A stretch of 64,000 nt of DNA from Gordionus sp. m RMFG-2023 (taxonomy: Eukaryota; Nematomorpha; Gordioida; Chordodea; Parachordodidae): the NCBI RefSeq assembly GCF_954871325.1, contig NC_088775.1, positions 53,793,561 to 53,857,560 on the forward strand, written 5' to 3'. Below the pieces are notes generated by a model. It saw nothing but the letters and a program-made list of their open reading frames with translations. It was not told where the DNA came from and made no database searches. Positions 23,400 to 34,488 of this stretch are shown here, in pieces; position 1 is the stretch's first letter, and each line of letters starts with the position of its first letter. Made by a program: the position numbers and the translations under genes.

Positions 23400-25560
23400 C
23401 CAAAAATAAGAAATAATACACATGCAACTAAAGTTGCAGCAATTGTAATCACTTATCTTGTAGTACAACATTCACAGAGATACTTATCTCACAATGTTGG
23501 TAGAATCTTTTTCCCATAATATTTAACGACTCTAATATAAATAAAAACTATACTTGTAGAACAAAAATGAGCAAGGCTATCATCAATGTTTTAGGACCTA
23601 AATCCAGGGGGTCAATTCTTGACGATTTAAAGATGGCATATATATGCAATTCTAACAGATGCATCTAATAAGGGAAATATTAAAATATTTCCCTTGATCC
23701 TCCGCTATTTCAACAAAATTAAGGTCGTTTCAATAAAACTATTAAATTTTTCCCCTCAAATAGTGAAAAATCCAAAGACATAGCTATATATAATGGTAAA
23801 TATAGCAGATTCGAGATTATCAATAAATTGCATGTCAGCTTTCTGATCTGATAATGCCTCAGTGAATTTTGTAAAAACAGAGTGTATTTACAGAATTGAG
23901 TCAGCACAATGTTGGTTGCGATATTTTCCTAATACCCGCCATCGATAGAATTTTAAAATTTTATAAACCTTTAAAAAAATATTTCTTTAAAGATTATCAA
24001 AGCTGTCCTAACATTTTGAATTTTTTTCAATAATGAATGACTGAGGTACATTTATGAATGATTCACATGTAGGAAATCTACTACATGCTGTTAATGTATA
24101 GTTATAATCAGAAGAATCTTAACAAAGATTCACAAAATTATGCTGCAGATGTGTTCATCTTTACAGTTAAAAATTGACAATAAATTTTATGGCGCCATTG
24201 CTAAAACTTAATTATATTTTATTTGAGATTTAAATAATAGAACTAAATGTTTACTGTGGTTATTGAGATATTTATAAAATTCCTGGCATGATATATTATA
24301 TATTTGTTTTAACCATTAGCTCGGCCTCTAATGTTGTTAAAGCAATCCAATTTCTCTCCTTTTTCCAGGCAGTTCTCATCAGGCTAAAAATGCGCTTGGA
24401 TGAGGCATTAGAATGAGGTAAAAAGAAGGGATACTCGCATATTTTTTCCAAGCATGGAATTTATCGTTATTACGAAAAAAGTCCTTATTTCTCCTCAGCC
24501 TTTAGACGATCTATCTTAGTATTTTGGCGAATCATAAAAAATAGAGAGAATTACAATCTCCTCAAACAAGACATCAATGTCTTTCGGTATTTTTAATATA
24601 TTTATTAAATTATAAAAACCATCTATTGATGGTTTCTGTTCCAAGGTCATAATATTTATACATTTGTAAATAGAGTTATTACAAATTTTGATTGTAAATA
24701 TTCTAAAATTGTCTTAATAAAAATATCTGCTTCATTTAAAAATATATTAATTAGAGTAATATTTGAACATTTTAATAAAATATTTTTAGCAATAGCGCCA
24801 TAAAATTTATTATCAATTTTTAACTGTAGAGATGAACAGAGCTATAGTATGATTTTGTGAATCCTTTTTAATAAAGAATATTCTGATTGCAACTGAATAT
24901 TAACTGCATGAAGTAGATTTCCTACATTTGAAACGAATCCCAAATATGCTTCTGTCATTTCATACTCGAAAAAATTTTACTTTTAAAATTTATCGATGGC
25001 AGGTATTAATGACAACCACCTGATAGGTATATACGCAACAACTCACACCATTTCAAGTCAGACCACTTCACCAACTCTTTTAATTCATTATGAACTAAAT
25101 TCGTTAAAATATTTCATCACAATTATTTCGACATCCACAAATTGTAAATTCATTGCCTTCTTGCAAGAATTATGTAGTATATAGAATATGCAGCCAATTG
25201 GTATTAATTCATTATTGTGCTACCTCCATTCGGTAACTAAAAAATTTTAACAGTTTTATTGAAATGTTCTTATTCTTGTTGAAATAGCCAAGGATAGAGG
25301 AAATTTTTTTAATATTTCCCTTATTAGATGCACTTGTTAGAATTGCATATGGATGCCCATCTTTCAAATCGTCTAGAATTGACCTCTATGATTCAGGTAC
25401 TAAAACAATTGTGATAGCATTGCTCATTTTTGTTCAGCCACCACAAGTAAGTTGCACTTATATTGGAGTCGTTAAATATCATGAGAAAAAGATTCGACTC
25501 ACATTGTGATGATATAGCTCTGTGAATGTTGAACTACATGATAGATGTATAAGATTTTCG
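23400..25560. repeat. Long inverted repeat, ~0.8-kb arms, within hAT-D
   Basis: Left arm about 23,400-24,235, right arm about 24,780-25,560, spacer about 0.55 kb. Examples: atgcatctaataagggaaat (left, near 23,660) against atttcccttattagatgcac (right, near 25,312); ataaattttatggcgccatt (near 24,180) against its complement near 24,800; acaaaaatgagcaaggctat (near 23,560) against the complement near 25,420. The arms are alike at roughly four bases in five by eye. A transcript through it could fold into a long hairpin. Confidence 0.9.
24300..25560 (-). pseudogene. hAT-D transposase, broken
   Basis: Minus-strand coding in pieces: ASNKGNIKK and FPLSLAIST near 25,300, LIPIGCIFYILHN and FVDVEIIVMKYFNEFS near 25,100-25,200, RWLSLIPAIDKF near 25,000, YEMTEAYLGFVSNVGNLLHA near 24,950, DNKFYGAIAKNILL near 24,800, and the dimerisation region YPFFLPHSNASSKRIFSLMR near 24,360-24,430, followed by TAWKKERNWIALTTLEAELM. 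This matches a widespread animal hAT group (the ATDASNKGN/HNC-type proteins). Multiple stops and frameshifts interrupt it. The first two thirds are also present in inverted copy to the left. Confidence 0.85.
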
Positions 25561-26216
25561 CTAATGTAGTTGCATCTGTATTATTTATAATTTGAGAGAA
25601 TATTTTTGTATTGCAATCGATGTTGATATACTTCCCTGTACCGACTTATATGAATGAAATGATGTTGATTTATTATTGGATAAAAATAAAACAGGATATA
25701 AGGAAATTTTCAAACTAGACATGTTTTTCGAATAAATATTTAAAATTTATTTTAAAAATATAAAAATAATAAAAAACGTTTAAATGCCATTAAAAAAAAT
25801 TGCAGGAGAAATTAAAAAATTGAGGTAGATTTTTTCGGGAGATTTCCAATTTCGGTAGTTTTGTGGGAGAGAGATGTCTGCGTTAAAAAATTGCGGGAGC
25901 CTCCCGCTGATGGGGGGAGACATGGCAACCCTGCATATAACATGTATCTTTTATTTTGAGTAATTATAAAAATGAAATTCTATATTTAAATAAATTCGAG
26001 CCGGGCTGGTAAATTTTTTAAAAAAAATTTCGGGCCGAGCCAGGCTTGAAGAATAGGCCCGATGCAGCTTAATAAAAAATTTCCTCCTACATCTTCATCC
26101 CAAATAATGTACATAATATATCAATATAAGGAAGAAGAGAGAAAAATTAATAAAAGTTATTAACTTTTGAAAAAAGACTAATAGAAATCTTTAGAAAAAA
26201 CATATTTATAATAAAA

Positions 26217-26720
26217 AATAGAGATGGGCGTGGGCCTAGAAGACAATATTGATCACGCCCGAAAATTCAAGGTATTTTAAAATTTTTTCAAAACTTTATT
26301 ACTATACTTTTACGCTTTTTTGAATTTATTCTATTACAGTTTTTATTTAATTCCATGTTAATAGAGAATTAATTTATAAATCAAAATTTTTATTTAGGAA
26401 AAGAAGAATATCCATGTTTTTTTAAAATTCATTTGTATTCGCCTTTCCTCTAATAATAGCGATTAGCTATCGAAAATATCCTTTAGCCGAACTTGAGGGG
26501 TTGACAAAATTTTACTAGCTAATTTTCTCAAAAAAGAAAATGAACTTTCCTGCTTCCAGAACTAAAATATTTTCATTTTTATTTGTTTTATGAGCGATGA
26601 ATCTTCTAAGTTAATTCTCACAACTTTCATCGGTAGTTGTTAATTCTTCACCAGAATCATCAAGAAATTCTCTTAATATTTTATGTGTGCATTGACTTAT
26701 GCATATTATTCAATTTTATA
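26217..26720 (-). pseudogene. hAT-H fragment with C-terminal transposase and one end
   Basis: The minus strand near 26,420-26,590 reads FWKQESSFSFLRKLASKILS, a typical start of the hAT dimerisation region, then, after a frameshift and stop, LLLEERR and MDILLFLNKNFDL near 26,385-26,420. On the left is tagagatgggcgtgggcc (26,218), a typical hAT terminus. Upstream, EFLDDSGEELTTTDESCE lies near 26,620-26,680. No partner end was found, so the element is truncated. Confidence 0.65.
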
Positions 26721-27510
26721 ACATTTAGAATTTTTATGGTTGTTTTATATACTTTTGATATTTGGATCTAAAATTAAGCCCACTTAAGCTACATAATAAA
26801 TCTTTATTTTAAAAGAATGTTCTGTTTTTGGGGTTTTGTTTATTATTGTTCACTTTCCGAAGGTTGACAAAATTTTAATAATTTTTGTTTCCATATACTT
26901 CATTTATAATTCGATTTATGATATAATATTTTATAATATCTTTTGTTCATCAATGTTATCATAAGATTTTTTTTATGAAGGTGGACTAGCTTATTATAGT
27001 TAAAAATAGATTCTCAGACTAGCTTACCTTTTAATCTTTAAAATATAGTATAACCTAATCCAGCATGGACGTATAAATCATATGTTAATGCATGTTAGGA
27101 TACATGCAAAACAAGTCTTTTAATATCACTATCATTTATTATTTTATTTAGATAATGGGAGTGTGCTGTGTTCATAATTGTAATAAAACAAATAAAATAG
27201 AATTAACCATATTTCTTATCACAAGTATATTCTTTTGATATTTTTTTTTAATATATTAAATTAATATAGAAGAATTAAATAAAAATTTTACATTTTTAAA
27301 CATTAAAAACTAATACTTACGTAAAGTAAATTTAACATTTTTTTTTTGAACATTAAAATCTAATTATTATGTAAAATATAGCATTGAATATTAACCCTTT
27401 AATACTCTGGTGAAAAAAATAATAGTGCTCTGGTGGGATTTAATAGACCCAAATTTCAAATGTATATATATCTCATTTATATTTATTATTTTGGTTTTGA
27501 AGAAGAGAGC
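26721..27510. other. A+T-rich stretch, nothing recognised
   Basis: Homopolymer-rich A+T sequence with no open frame of interest on either strand. Confidence 0.6.
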
Positions 27511-27517
27511 TTGGAAC

Positions 27518-28060
27518 TAGTGTTGTTAAACGGCTTAGCCAAGTCGGCTTAGCCAAAAACTCAGCCAGGTTTTGAGCCAAAAATTCGGCTCGGGTTCAAG
27601 CTGGGCGTTGGCTCAAGACGTTAGCTCAAGCCGTTGGCTAACTCAAGCCGATTATTGAGGCGAAATTTGTTTATTTGAGATTAGTGCTAGTGTTGCTAAA
27701 CGGCTGAGCCAAGCCCGCAAAACCCTAAACTCAGCCAGTTTTTGAGTCAAAAATTGACTAAGGTTCAAGCCTCCTCATTGAGCCCTTTTTAGTTGGTTGG
27801 TTGAGTCGGCTCAAGCCGCCTTTTAAGCCAAAATTTTTTATTTAAGATTAGTTTTGTTAATATAGTTTTTGAGTCGAAAATTGACTCAAGGCGGCTCTTT
27901 GAGCCAAATTAGTCGGCTGGCTCGAGTCGGCTCATGACTTGGCTCAAGCCAACTTTTGAGCCGAAATTTATTTATAAACGTCTGAGCCAAGCCGGCTTAG
28001 CCTTAAATTTAGCTTGTTTTTGAGTCAAATTATGACTAGGCTCAATCCAAAAGGAAGATC
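27518..28060. repeat. G+C-rich ~150-170-bp repeats with gagccaagccggc cores
   Basis: Four imperfect units beginning at about 27,523, 27,693, 27,850 and 27,974. Shared text includes gcttagccaagtcggcttag, actcagccag.ttttgag and ggctcaagccg. The first starts with tagtgttgttaaacggc (27,518) and the second with tagtgttgctaaacggc (27,688), which looks like a hAT-type end. The region is probably a nest of small non-coding elements. No protein is encoded. Confidence 0.65.
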
Positions 28061-28443
28061 TCATAATTAAAAAAGATCTGCGACACATATTGCATCGGTA
28101 TGGCAGACTCTTGTTTTTTTTCTCCCGGCATTATGAAATTGCAAAAAGTATATTGTATTCCTGACGATAATAATTGGCTATTTAGACAAAACTCATTCAC
28201 AAGTTGCTTAATCATTTTGAGTATAACACCTACTTTAAAAATATTCATTTAAAAAAAAATATATAGATATTAAATAATCGGTTACTGCCACTCTCAGGAA
28301 ATATATTATTTATTTTTTTTTATTTTTTTTTTTTTATAATATTTTTTTTATGTTATTTTTTATAATATTTTTTTTTATATTATTTTTATTTAAGATATTT
28401 TTAGGAGAATTTTGCCTACAAATTTAATTTTTTTTGTTGTAAA
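28061..28443. other. A+T-rich and poly-T sequence, nothing recognised
   Basis: Includes a T-rich run at 28,300-28,390. The open frame at 28,042-28,248 on the minus strand overlaps the preceding repeat and has no family resemblance. Confidence 0.55.
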
Positions 28444-29762
28444 TAGAGATGTAAAAATAGGGAAATTTCCGGGAAATAACGGGAAATTTCCCGAATTTTC
28501 CCTTAATATAAATATATTATTTATTTGCAAAAATTATGATTTATATTTTATAAAATATAATATTTTATTTCAATAATTATGATTTATAATTTAATTTATA
28601 AATAATTTTTATTTTCCTCGTGAGTCTTTAAACTTATTTTTTTTATTAGTGCAATCATTGAGTGCAATTTTTCAAATCTATAATTTTAAAAGTACAAAAA
28701 TAAAGGTAAAATGTTTCACATTATATTCTCATACATAATATTAATGTGATATATTATAGAATTATTAATAATTAATGATATATTTAGATTTGATATATAA
28801 TAGTGCGCACAAATTGAGCATTTGCAGTATGTTTGTTAATGTAACGCATCTTTGTTTAGATTGAAAGCAGTATGTTTTTTATTAAAGTTTTTTTTATAAT
28901 TTCTTAAACAAAAAGAGTTTATTTCTTACCTTAAGGTAAAATAAGGAAGTTTAATTATAATTGTTTATTTGGATTTCCTAAGAATTTATGATTCAATCAG
29001 GGTTTTCAAATTTTTTTTGTGGCCTTGGATGCAAAACATATGTATATAAATGTTTCTTTGTTTATACTACCTTAATTTATATATTTATAATAATCTATAT
29101 ATTTTAATAAAAATGTGAAATAAATTTTGAATAGTTTGCATATTTATATATTTTATATTTTTTTAAAGACACTAGATATAAAAATAAATAGATTTAGAAA
29201 TATTGCTAATCAAATTTCAAATTTATGATATAATTTGATTAAATCTATCTAATAATTGCTAAATAAATTTTGAATAGTTGCTTATTTATATATATTTTAC
29301 AAAATAATTTTAATTACATTTTTCAATCTTTAATTATGAAAATGTACACCATAATAAGAGTATTAAATGTCTTATTTAATAAAATAATTTTAATTATATT
29401 TTTCAAAAATGGACACTAGAATATGGGATAATATAACTTTATTATATATAAATAAATAGAATTACAAAAAAACAAATCAATTTTCATAGATATAATTTCA
29501 TTAAATAATGAGGTTTGATTTGCAGGTAAATCTTTTGAATTTGGAGGCCACAATTCAATTTCCCATTAAAGTATAATACAATGGAGATACATCATTTTTG
29601 AAAAAATATTTGTTTGATTTATATTTTATAGACATTCAATAATAATGTTAAATTTATAGATAAATATATATTTTACTGGCTCTCAAGGCACCCTTTCCAA
29701 AAGAGTCAATATATCCAACAATGCATTTAATTTTAACCCACTTGCCTTCCTTTGGTATAATT

Positions 29763-31463
29763 CAGTGGCTAGCCAGGATTTTATCATGGGGGGGGGGGAG
29801 GGTTTTAATTTTTTTTTTGGATTTGTTAAAATTGTTTTATATTTTTATTTAACAAAATTTTAGGGTATTTTATTATATATTTTACATTCCTTTATTTAAT
29901 CATGTATATATTTTTATTAATTAAAATATTTTCAAAATGTTGATATTTTATATAATACAGATTTTAATATTAAAAATTATAATGTATTATGCAAATAATG
30001 GTATTTAAAAAAATATGATGATATTATCTTATAAATAAAACTTTTTTTACAAAATTGATTATATATTAAAACTAATAAAATTTTATTGCTATTTTTTGAT
30101 GCTTTTCTCTGAGATTTTGCTAATTCATCTAGAATCAAATTTTTTATCTAAAATAATCTCCTTATAAATATTCAATAGGGCTAATCCATTTAAACGTTTT
30201 TCACCGGTTGTGTTTCTTAAATAGGTTTTTAACCTTTTTAAAGTTGAAAAAGACCTTTCATTAGTGCAATTGCCAAGGTAGCTAAAATAATTAATAATCT
30301 TTTGATATTGAGCAGAGAATCTAAAATGCAATTACACATGGAAAGGGCCTGCAGAGAATTTTTTGGTCTCAAAGAATACCCTATTCTGTCAAGATTTTTA
30401 TACCAAAATTCGATATCACAAAGTAACTTATCATATGAACTTACTAAATCATCAACATAAAACTCTGAGATTTTTTTAAAATCCTCTCGTGTTTCAAGTT
30501 TAATCAACAGTTTAGACTCAACCGGCAAAAGAAAATAAAAGCTTTTTAAAATATAATTATGACTAATAAATCTTTCTTTTAATTGAAATAAAAATGTATC
30601 AATAAGGGGAATAAAAATGTTTATTTTATAAAAATCCTCAATCGTAGGTGCATCAATATTTGATCGATTGGATTGTCTAGAGACTACTCTAGGTTTAAAA
30701 ATTTCATATCCAAGCATATTAGCAATCTCCTTTACTTTTTCATATATTTCATGAATTTTTTATCCACATTCTCTCTGATATTTGTTAATATTTCAACAAT
30801 ATCCTTTGTTCTATTCATAATCTCCCTTAAATCCAAATCAATTTTTTGTAGCCTTTTTCTAAAATCATATGTATAATTAAATAAAAAATAAACACATTCA
30901 ATTGAAATCAAAAACTGTGGCTTAATAATAGCCTGCAAAAGATTTTCAAAATCTACTGAATATTTTTTCTTGCTTGATATATAAAATTCTAGTGCTGCAA
31001 AGACAACTATAGTTCAATAAAGAATTTCACCGACTCTTGTCTTTCGATGAATCTGGTTGGACAAAATCTTTTTAGTTTTTTTTTGATTTTCTGAGTCAAT
31101 ATCATGATACGTTTGAATAAATAATTCCCTTTTTTTGGGTCGTGTGAAATTCATATTGAAAATGAGAAATATATATTTTTATAAAATGGAATATGACAAA
31201 CTAGACAACTTTTATGAAGTGCAAAATAATATAAAATTTATTTAATAAATATAAAAATAATCAAATGTGTATATCTATTATTATTTATAATAAATTTAAA
31301 ACATAAAAATCAAGCGTTTATTAAGAATGTATTAAATTAAAATATTTTAAAAAAAAAATTTAAAAAAAAAAAAAATAAAATAAAATAATTTTTTTTTAAA
31401 TTTTTCATGGGGGGGGGGGGGGAGGGGGTTTAACCCCCTCCCCTCCCCATGCCTACGCCACTG
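29763..31463 (-). mobile_element. hAT-F transposon, innermost of the nest
   Basis: Flanked by the 8-bp duplication gtataatt (29,755-29,762 and 31,464-31,471). The ends are cagtggctagccagg and, from the right, cagtggcgtaggcat, each followed by a long G run, like hAT-A. The minus strand encodes a broken transposase related to hAT-A. Because it interrupts the TA-flanked element, it is the latest arrival here. Confidence 0.93.
30125..31150 (-). pseudogene. hAT-F transposase, broken
   Basis: From about 31,150 downward on the minus strand: MNFTRPKKRELFIQTYHDID, then one stop, ALEFYISSKKKYSVDFENLL, and at 30,732-30,938 RKRLQKIDLDLREIMN with IVEILTNIRENVDKKFMKYM. At 30,238-30,717 come MLGYEIFKPRVVSRQSNRSN, PLIDTFLFQLKERF and EFWYKNLDRIGYSL. 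At 30,125-30,331 is the dimerisation region, NCTNERSFSTLKRLKTYLRN then KRLNGLALLNIYKEI. It lacks the N-terminal zinc finger and has about three to four frame breaks. It is the same group as hAT-A (TNER, RLNGLA). Confidence 0.88.
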
Positions 31464-32270
31464 GTATAATTTCTTTAGGACTAAAACTATCCTCTATTGT
31501 TGGCTCTATGAATTTAATGTAATCATACCATCTGTATGAGAGTTTAGAGCCAGAAGCTCCTGAAACCTTGCACAATTATCTTGGTCTTTAAAGTTTTGCA
31601 ACTTCTTCTTTATGCATGCTACAGTTGTATCATGCAATAGAAATTCCATCCCCAAGCTATTAAAAATATAATTTATCATTATTTATATATATTTACCTTA
31701 AACTACTGGTTAATAAACCATCTAATACTAATATAGAATTCTTATGGTCTGGACGCTGCTGGATCCAGACCATTTGTTGAGTTTCCAGTAAGGTACAAAA
31801 TTTTTTAGTAACCTTATCATCCCTTCTAAAATTATAATATGTATCCTAAAATTATATAAATATAAATTCCAAAATTATATAAATAATCATTTCTAAAATT
31901 ATATAAATATCAATTAATATATTCTAAATAATATAATATCAATTAATATATGAAATAAATTATACCTACAATTTGTATCCATTTTTAAATTTTGCGCAAA
32001 ATTAAAAAAGCATAGAGAAAATCTAACCAGTTTGCTTTTTTATTAACGTTTGCCGTAAAAAAATCCAAGCTACACTCTACCATATTAGCTTTTAAAACGA
32101 AGAGTTGCAACGCTCAATTTGTGCGCACTATAAGTATCATTATATGTTAATCATACTATATAACTGATATAATGATTTATGATGTTTAATATATTTTAAT
32201 CATACTATATAACTGGTATAATGATTTATTGATGTTTAATTTAAATTAATATGATTGCAATATTTTATAG

Positions 32271-34192
32271 ATGCCTCGGAAATCTTCCAATATCTGGAAA
32301 CATTTTATTAAAGATAGAGCTAATAACAAGAAAGGATATATATCAATATGCAAATATTTTCAATTAACATATAATTTCCCAAATTCAACAAAGATGTCTC
32401 AGCATATCAAAAAATGTTAAGGGTATATTAACAGTTTACAATTTATTAAGTTGATCGTGATAATAATAATTCTACTGAAGAGGATGTTGTACTATGTTTA
32501 CCAGATTCCAGTAATCCTAATAAAATTATATCCCAAAAAAACATAAATAAAACCATTCTAAATACTTTTAAAGAAAATACCAATAATTTTAATGCTGGCA
32601 CATCTAAAATTAAAAATTTTTTCGACACTATAACCGAACAAAATCAAACGCAAGTTGACAGTGCTTTGGCATTGGCTATTTTTATGTCAAATTGCCCTTT
32701 TAATTTAGTTGAAAATAAATATTTCATCAATTTTTTAAAATTAATGCGTCCAGCCTATAAAATTCCTTCTAGACATGCAATTAGTAAAACATTACTAGAT
32801 TATTAAAGTGAAAAATATTATTAACAATAAATTCAATAATTTAAAAGATTTTACTCTCATAAGCGATGGCTGGACAAATATTCGCGGAGAGTCCATTATT
32901 AATTTTATAATAATGACTCCAGAACCAATTTTTTTTAAATCCATTGACACAGGTTGTAGTGCTCACACTGATGAATATATCGCATCTGAGTTGATCAAGG
33001 TAAAGAATAAATTGGTTGTCAAAAATTTATCTCACTAGTAACTGATAATGCAAAGAATATGAAAAAGGCCTGGAGTCTTGTTAAGGCAAAATATAATTAT
33101 ATTGAATGCTTTGGATGTGCCGCACATGGGTTGAATCTGCTTATTAAAGATTTATGCCAAATACCTTTTATTGAAAAGATCATCAAAAAAACCAAGCAAA
33201 TAATTAAATATATAAAATTTCATGGTATTTTATTAGCAACTTTTAAAGAAAGGCAAATATTGAAAGGATATAAATCTTCCTTAAAAATTCCAAGTCCGAC
33301 AAGATGGGGAGATTTTGTTATAATGTTGCAAAGTGTTGTGAAAAATAAGATAGTTTTGCAAGAAATTGCAATTCTAGTTTATTTACAAACAAACAAAGAA
33401 GACTTATTATATTAGACAAAGAAGGATATTGGGATAAATTAAAGTCTGTACTGACCTTTTTGGAATTTATTTATAAGAAAATTATATTTGTAGAATCGGA
33501 TTCAGCGGTATTATCTGACGTTCCAGAAATATTTTGAGACATAAAAGATAAACTCAATTCATCAACTTTTATTTTTAATGAAAATGATTTGAAAAGTGTT
33601 AAGATGCATATTAAAAAACGAAAGAAATTTTGTTGCCGAGAATATCATTATGCAACAAATCTTCTGGATCCTCGATATTAAGGTGTGAAATTAACAGACC
33701 GTGAATTTACAGCAGCTTTAAATATAATAAATATTATTTCAGGCCAAATTAATTGCGATATTGGAAAAATTATGGGTAATTTAGCAGAATATCGTTCAAA
33801 ACAAGGTTTCTATAAAGGAGCTGGCATATGGGAGAGCTCAATCCATACCAAACCACTCATATGGTGGAAAGGGTTGTGTACAAATCAACCCCTTTGTCAA
33901 GTGGCAGTAAGATGTCTTTCGATACCACCCTCAAGTGCCTCGTCAGAAAGAGTCTGGTCAGCATTTGGAAAAATTCATTCAAAAACGAGAAATAGAATAA
34001 AGAATGAAAGAGTCGAAAAATTAATATCAATAAGGCATAACATACATTTAAAGGATCATATAAATACATCAAGTTAGGGATATCATCAAGAGTTCAGATT
34101 CCGATTTATCAATATCAAGTGATAATGATGATATTTCAATTTCATCCCATGAAGATATTGATGCTATTTCATTAGCATCCCAAGAATTTTAA
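32271..34192 (+). pseudogene. hAT-E transposase, near full length, interrupted
   Basis: The start MPRKSSNIWKHFIKD at 32,271 and later HIKKC give a BED-type zinc finger (DNA binding). Then CPFNLVENKYFINFLKLMRP and HAISKTLLDY (DUF659-like region, 32,690-32,805), FTLISDGWTN (first catalytic Asp, 32,808 on), VTDNAKNMKKAW (33,035), CFGCAAHGLNLLIKDL (CxxH box, 33,105) and PSPTRWGDFVIMLQ. LLDPRY lies near 33,670 and the dimerisation region near 33,915, SSASSERVWSAFGKIHSKTR. About six stops or frameshifts break it (for example near 32,418, 32,803, 33,038, 33,413, 33,536 and 33,680). The motif set is otherwise complete, and this is the best preserved transposase in the window. Confidence 0.92.
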
Positions 34193-34488
34193 ATGTAATT
34201 TCTGATACATGCTTTTTGTAATTAATAAAGTTATTCAAAAAATGATGTTTATAGTGTATTTATTTTTGTCTTTATTGTTTAATTATATTATTTTCCCTTA
34301 GTTCCCCAAATTTAATAAAGTTATTCCATAAAAAAAATTGAAAGGTTTAAAGTATATTTTGTGGTTATTTTTTAATTTTCCGTTATTTCCCGTTATTTCC
34401 CGTTTTTTCCCCTAATTTTCCCTTTTTTCCCCAATTTACCCGGGGAAATTTCCCCTGAATCAATTTTCCCGGGAATTTTACATCTATA

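Larger units (their letters stand above)
22976..25933 (-). mobile_element. hAT-D transposon with internal inverted duplication
   Basis: Flanked by the 8-bp duplication catataac (22,968-22,975 and 25,934-25,941). The ends are tagggttgccagg and, read in from the right, cagggttgccatg, a common hAT terminus. Subterminal gcgggaga motifs occur at both ends. The minus strand carries a broken transposase at about 24,300-25,560, and most of that coding sequence is repeated in inverted orientation at about 23,400-24,235. A relatively recent insertion is likely given the perfect duplication, but the interior is decayed. Confidence 0.93.
22803..26075. mobile_element. Possible small G+C-ended element split by hAT-D
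   Basis: Two G+C-rich patches flank hAT-D in opposite orientation: 22,805-22,890 (tcgggttcgagctgggttgg and attcgggcctattcgg) and 25,985-26,070 (attcgagccgggctgg and gaataggcccgatgcagc). They are partly reverse complements. With hAT-D removed they would lie about 250 bp apart, consistent with a small non-autonomous element or foldback. No protein is present. The call rests only on the inverted similarity. Confidence 0.35.
29690..31840 (-). other. Coding-like remnants of the TA-flanked element, unidentified
   Basis: On the minus strand outside hAT-F: near 31,740-31,800 ETQQMVWIQQRPDHKNSILV then LDGLLTSSL, ending at a plausible donor with a tiny A+T-rich gap of about 43 bp before an AG; then FLLHDTTVACIKKKLQNF and DNCARFQELLA near 31,560-31,660; in another frame KLSYRWYDYIKFIEPTIEDS near 31,490-31,550; and on the far side of hAT-F GKWVKIKCIVGYIDSFGKG near 29,700-29,750. 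I do not recognise the family. SILVLDGL could be the second catalytic Asp of a pogo/Tigger-like DDE enzyme, but that is a guess. It could equally be a captured host fragment. Confidence 0.35.
28803..32128. mobile_element. TA-flanked DNA element with gtgcgcacaaattgagc ends, unclassified
   Basis: The left end gtgcgcacaaattgagc (28,803) and the right end gctcaatttgtgcgcac (to 32,128) are a perfect 17-bp inverted repeat, continuing imperfectly as attgca/gttgca. TA lies on both sides. It sits inside the 5' leader of hAT-E and contains hAT-F; without hAT-F it is about 1.6 kb. The first eight bases are themselves a palindrome (gtgcgcac). TA flanks suggest Tc1/mariner, pogo or a related group, but no catalytic motif is certain. 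The element could also be a non-autonomous member. Confidence 0.7.
28444..34488 (+). mobile_element. hAT-E transposon, outer layer of a three-element nest
   Basis: The left end tagagatgtaaaa (28,444) and the right end ttttacatctata (to 34,488) are inverted with one mismatch, and both are followed inward by blocks of gggaaatttcccgg-type sequence (28,458-28,502; 34,378-34,470). The element's own DNA is 28,444-28,802 and 32,129-34,488; the middle is a later insertion. Its transposase begins at 32,271. The 8-bp flanks do not match (gttgtaaa, ggcttcgt), so one end has been rearranged or deleted with its flank. Confidence 0.8.

Noticed and set aside
23719-23907. Minus-strand frame in hAT-D, and the plus-strand frame at 24,996-25,184
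   Set aside because: Each is antisense to the transposase sequence in its arm of the inverted repeat.
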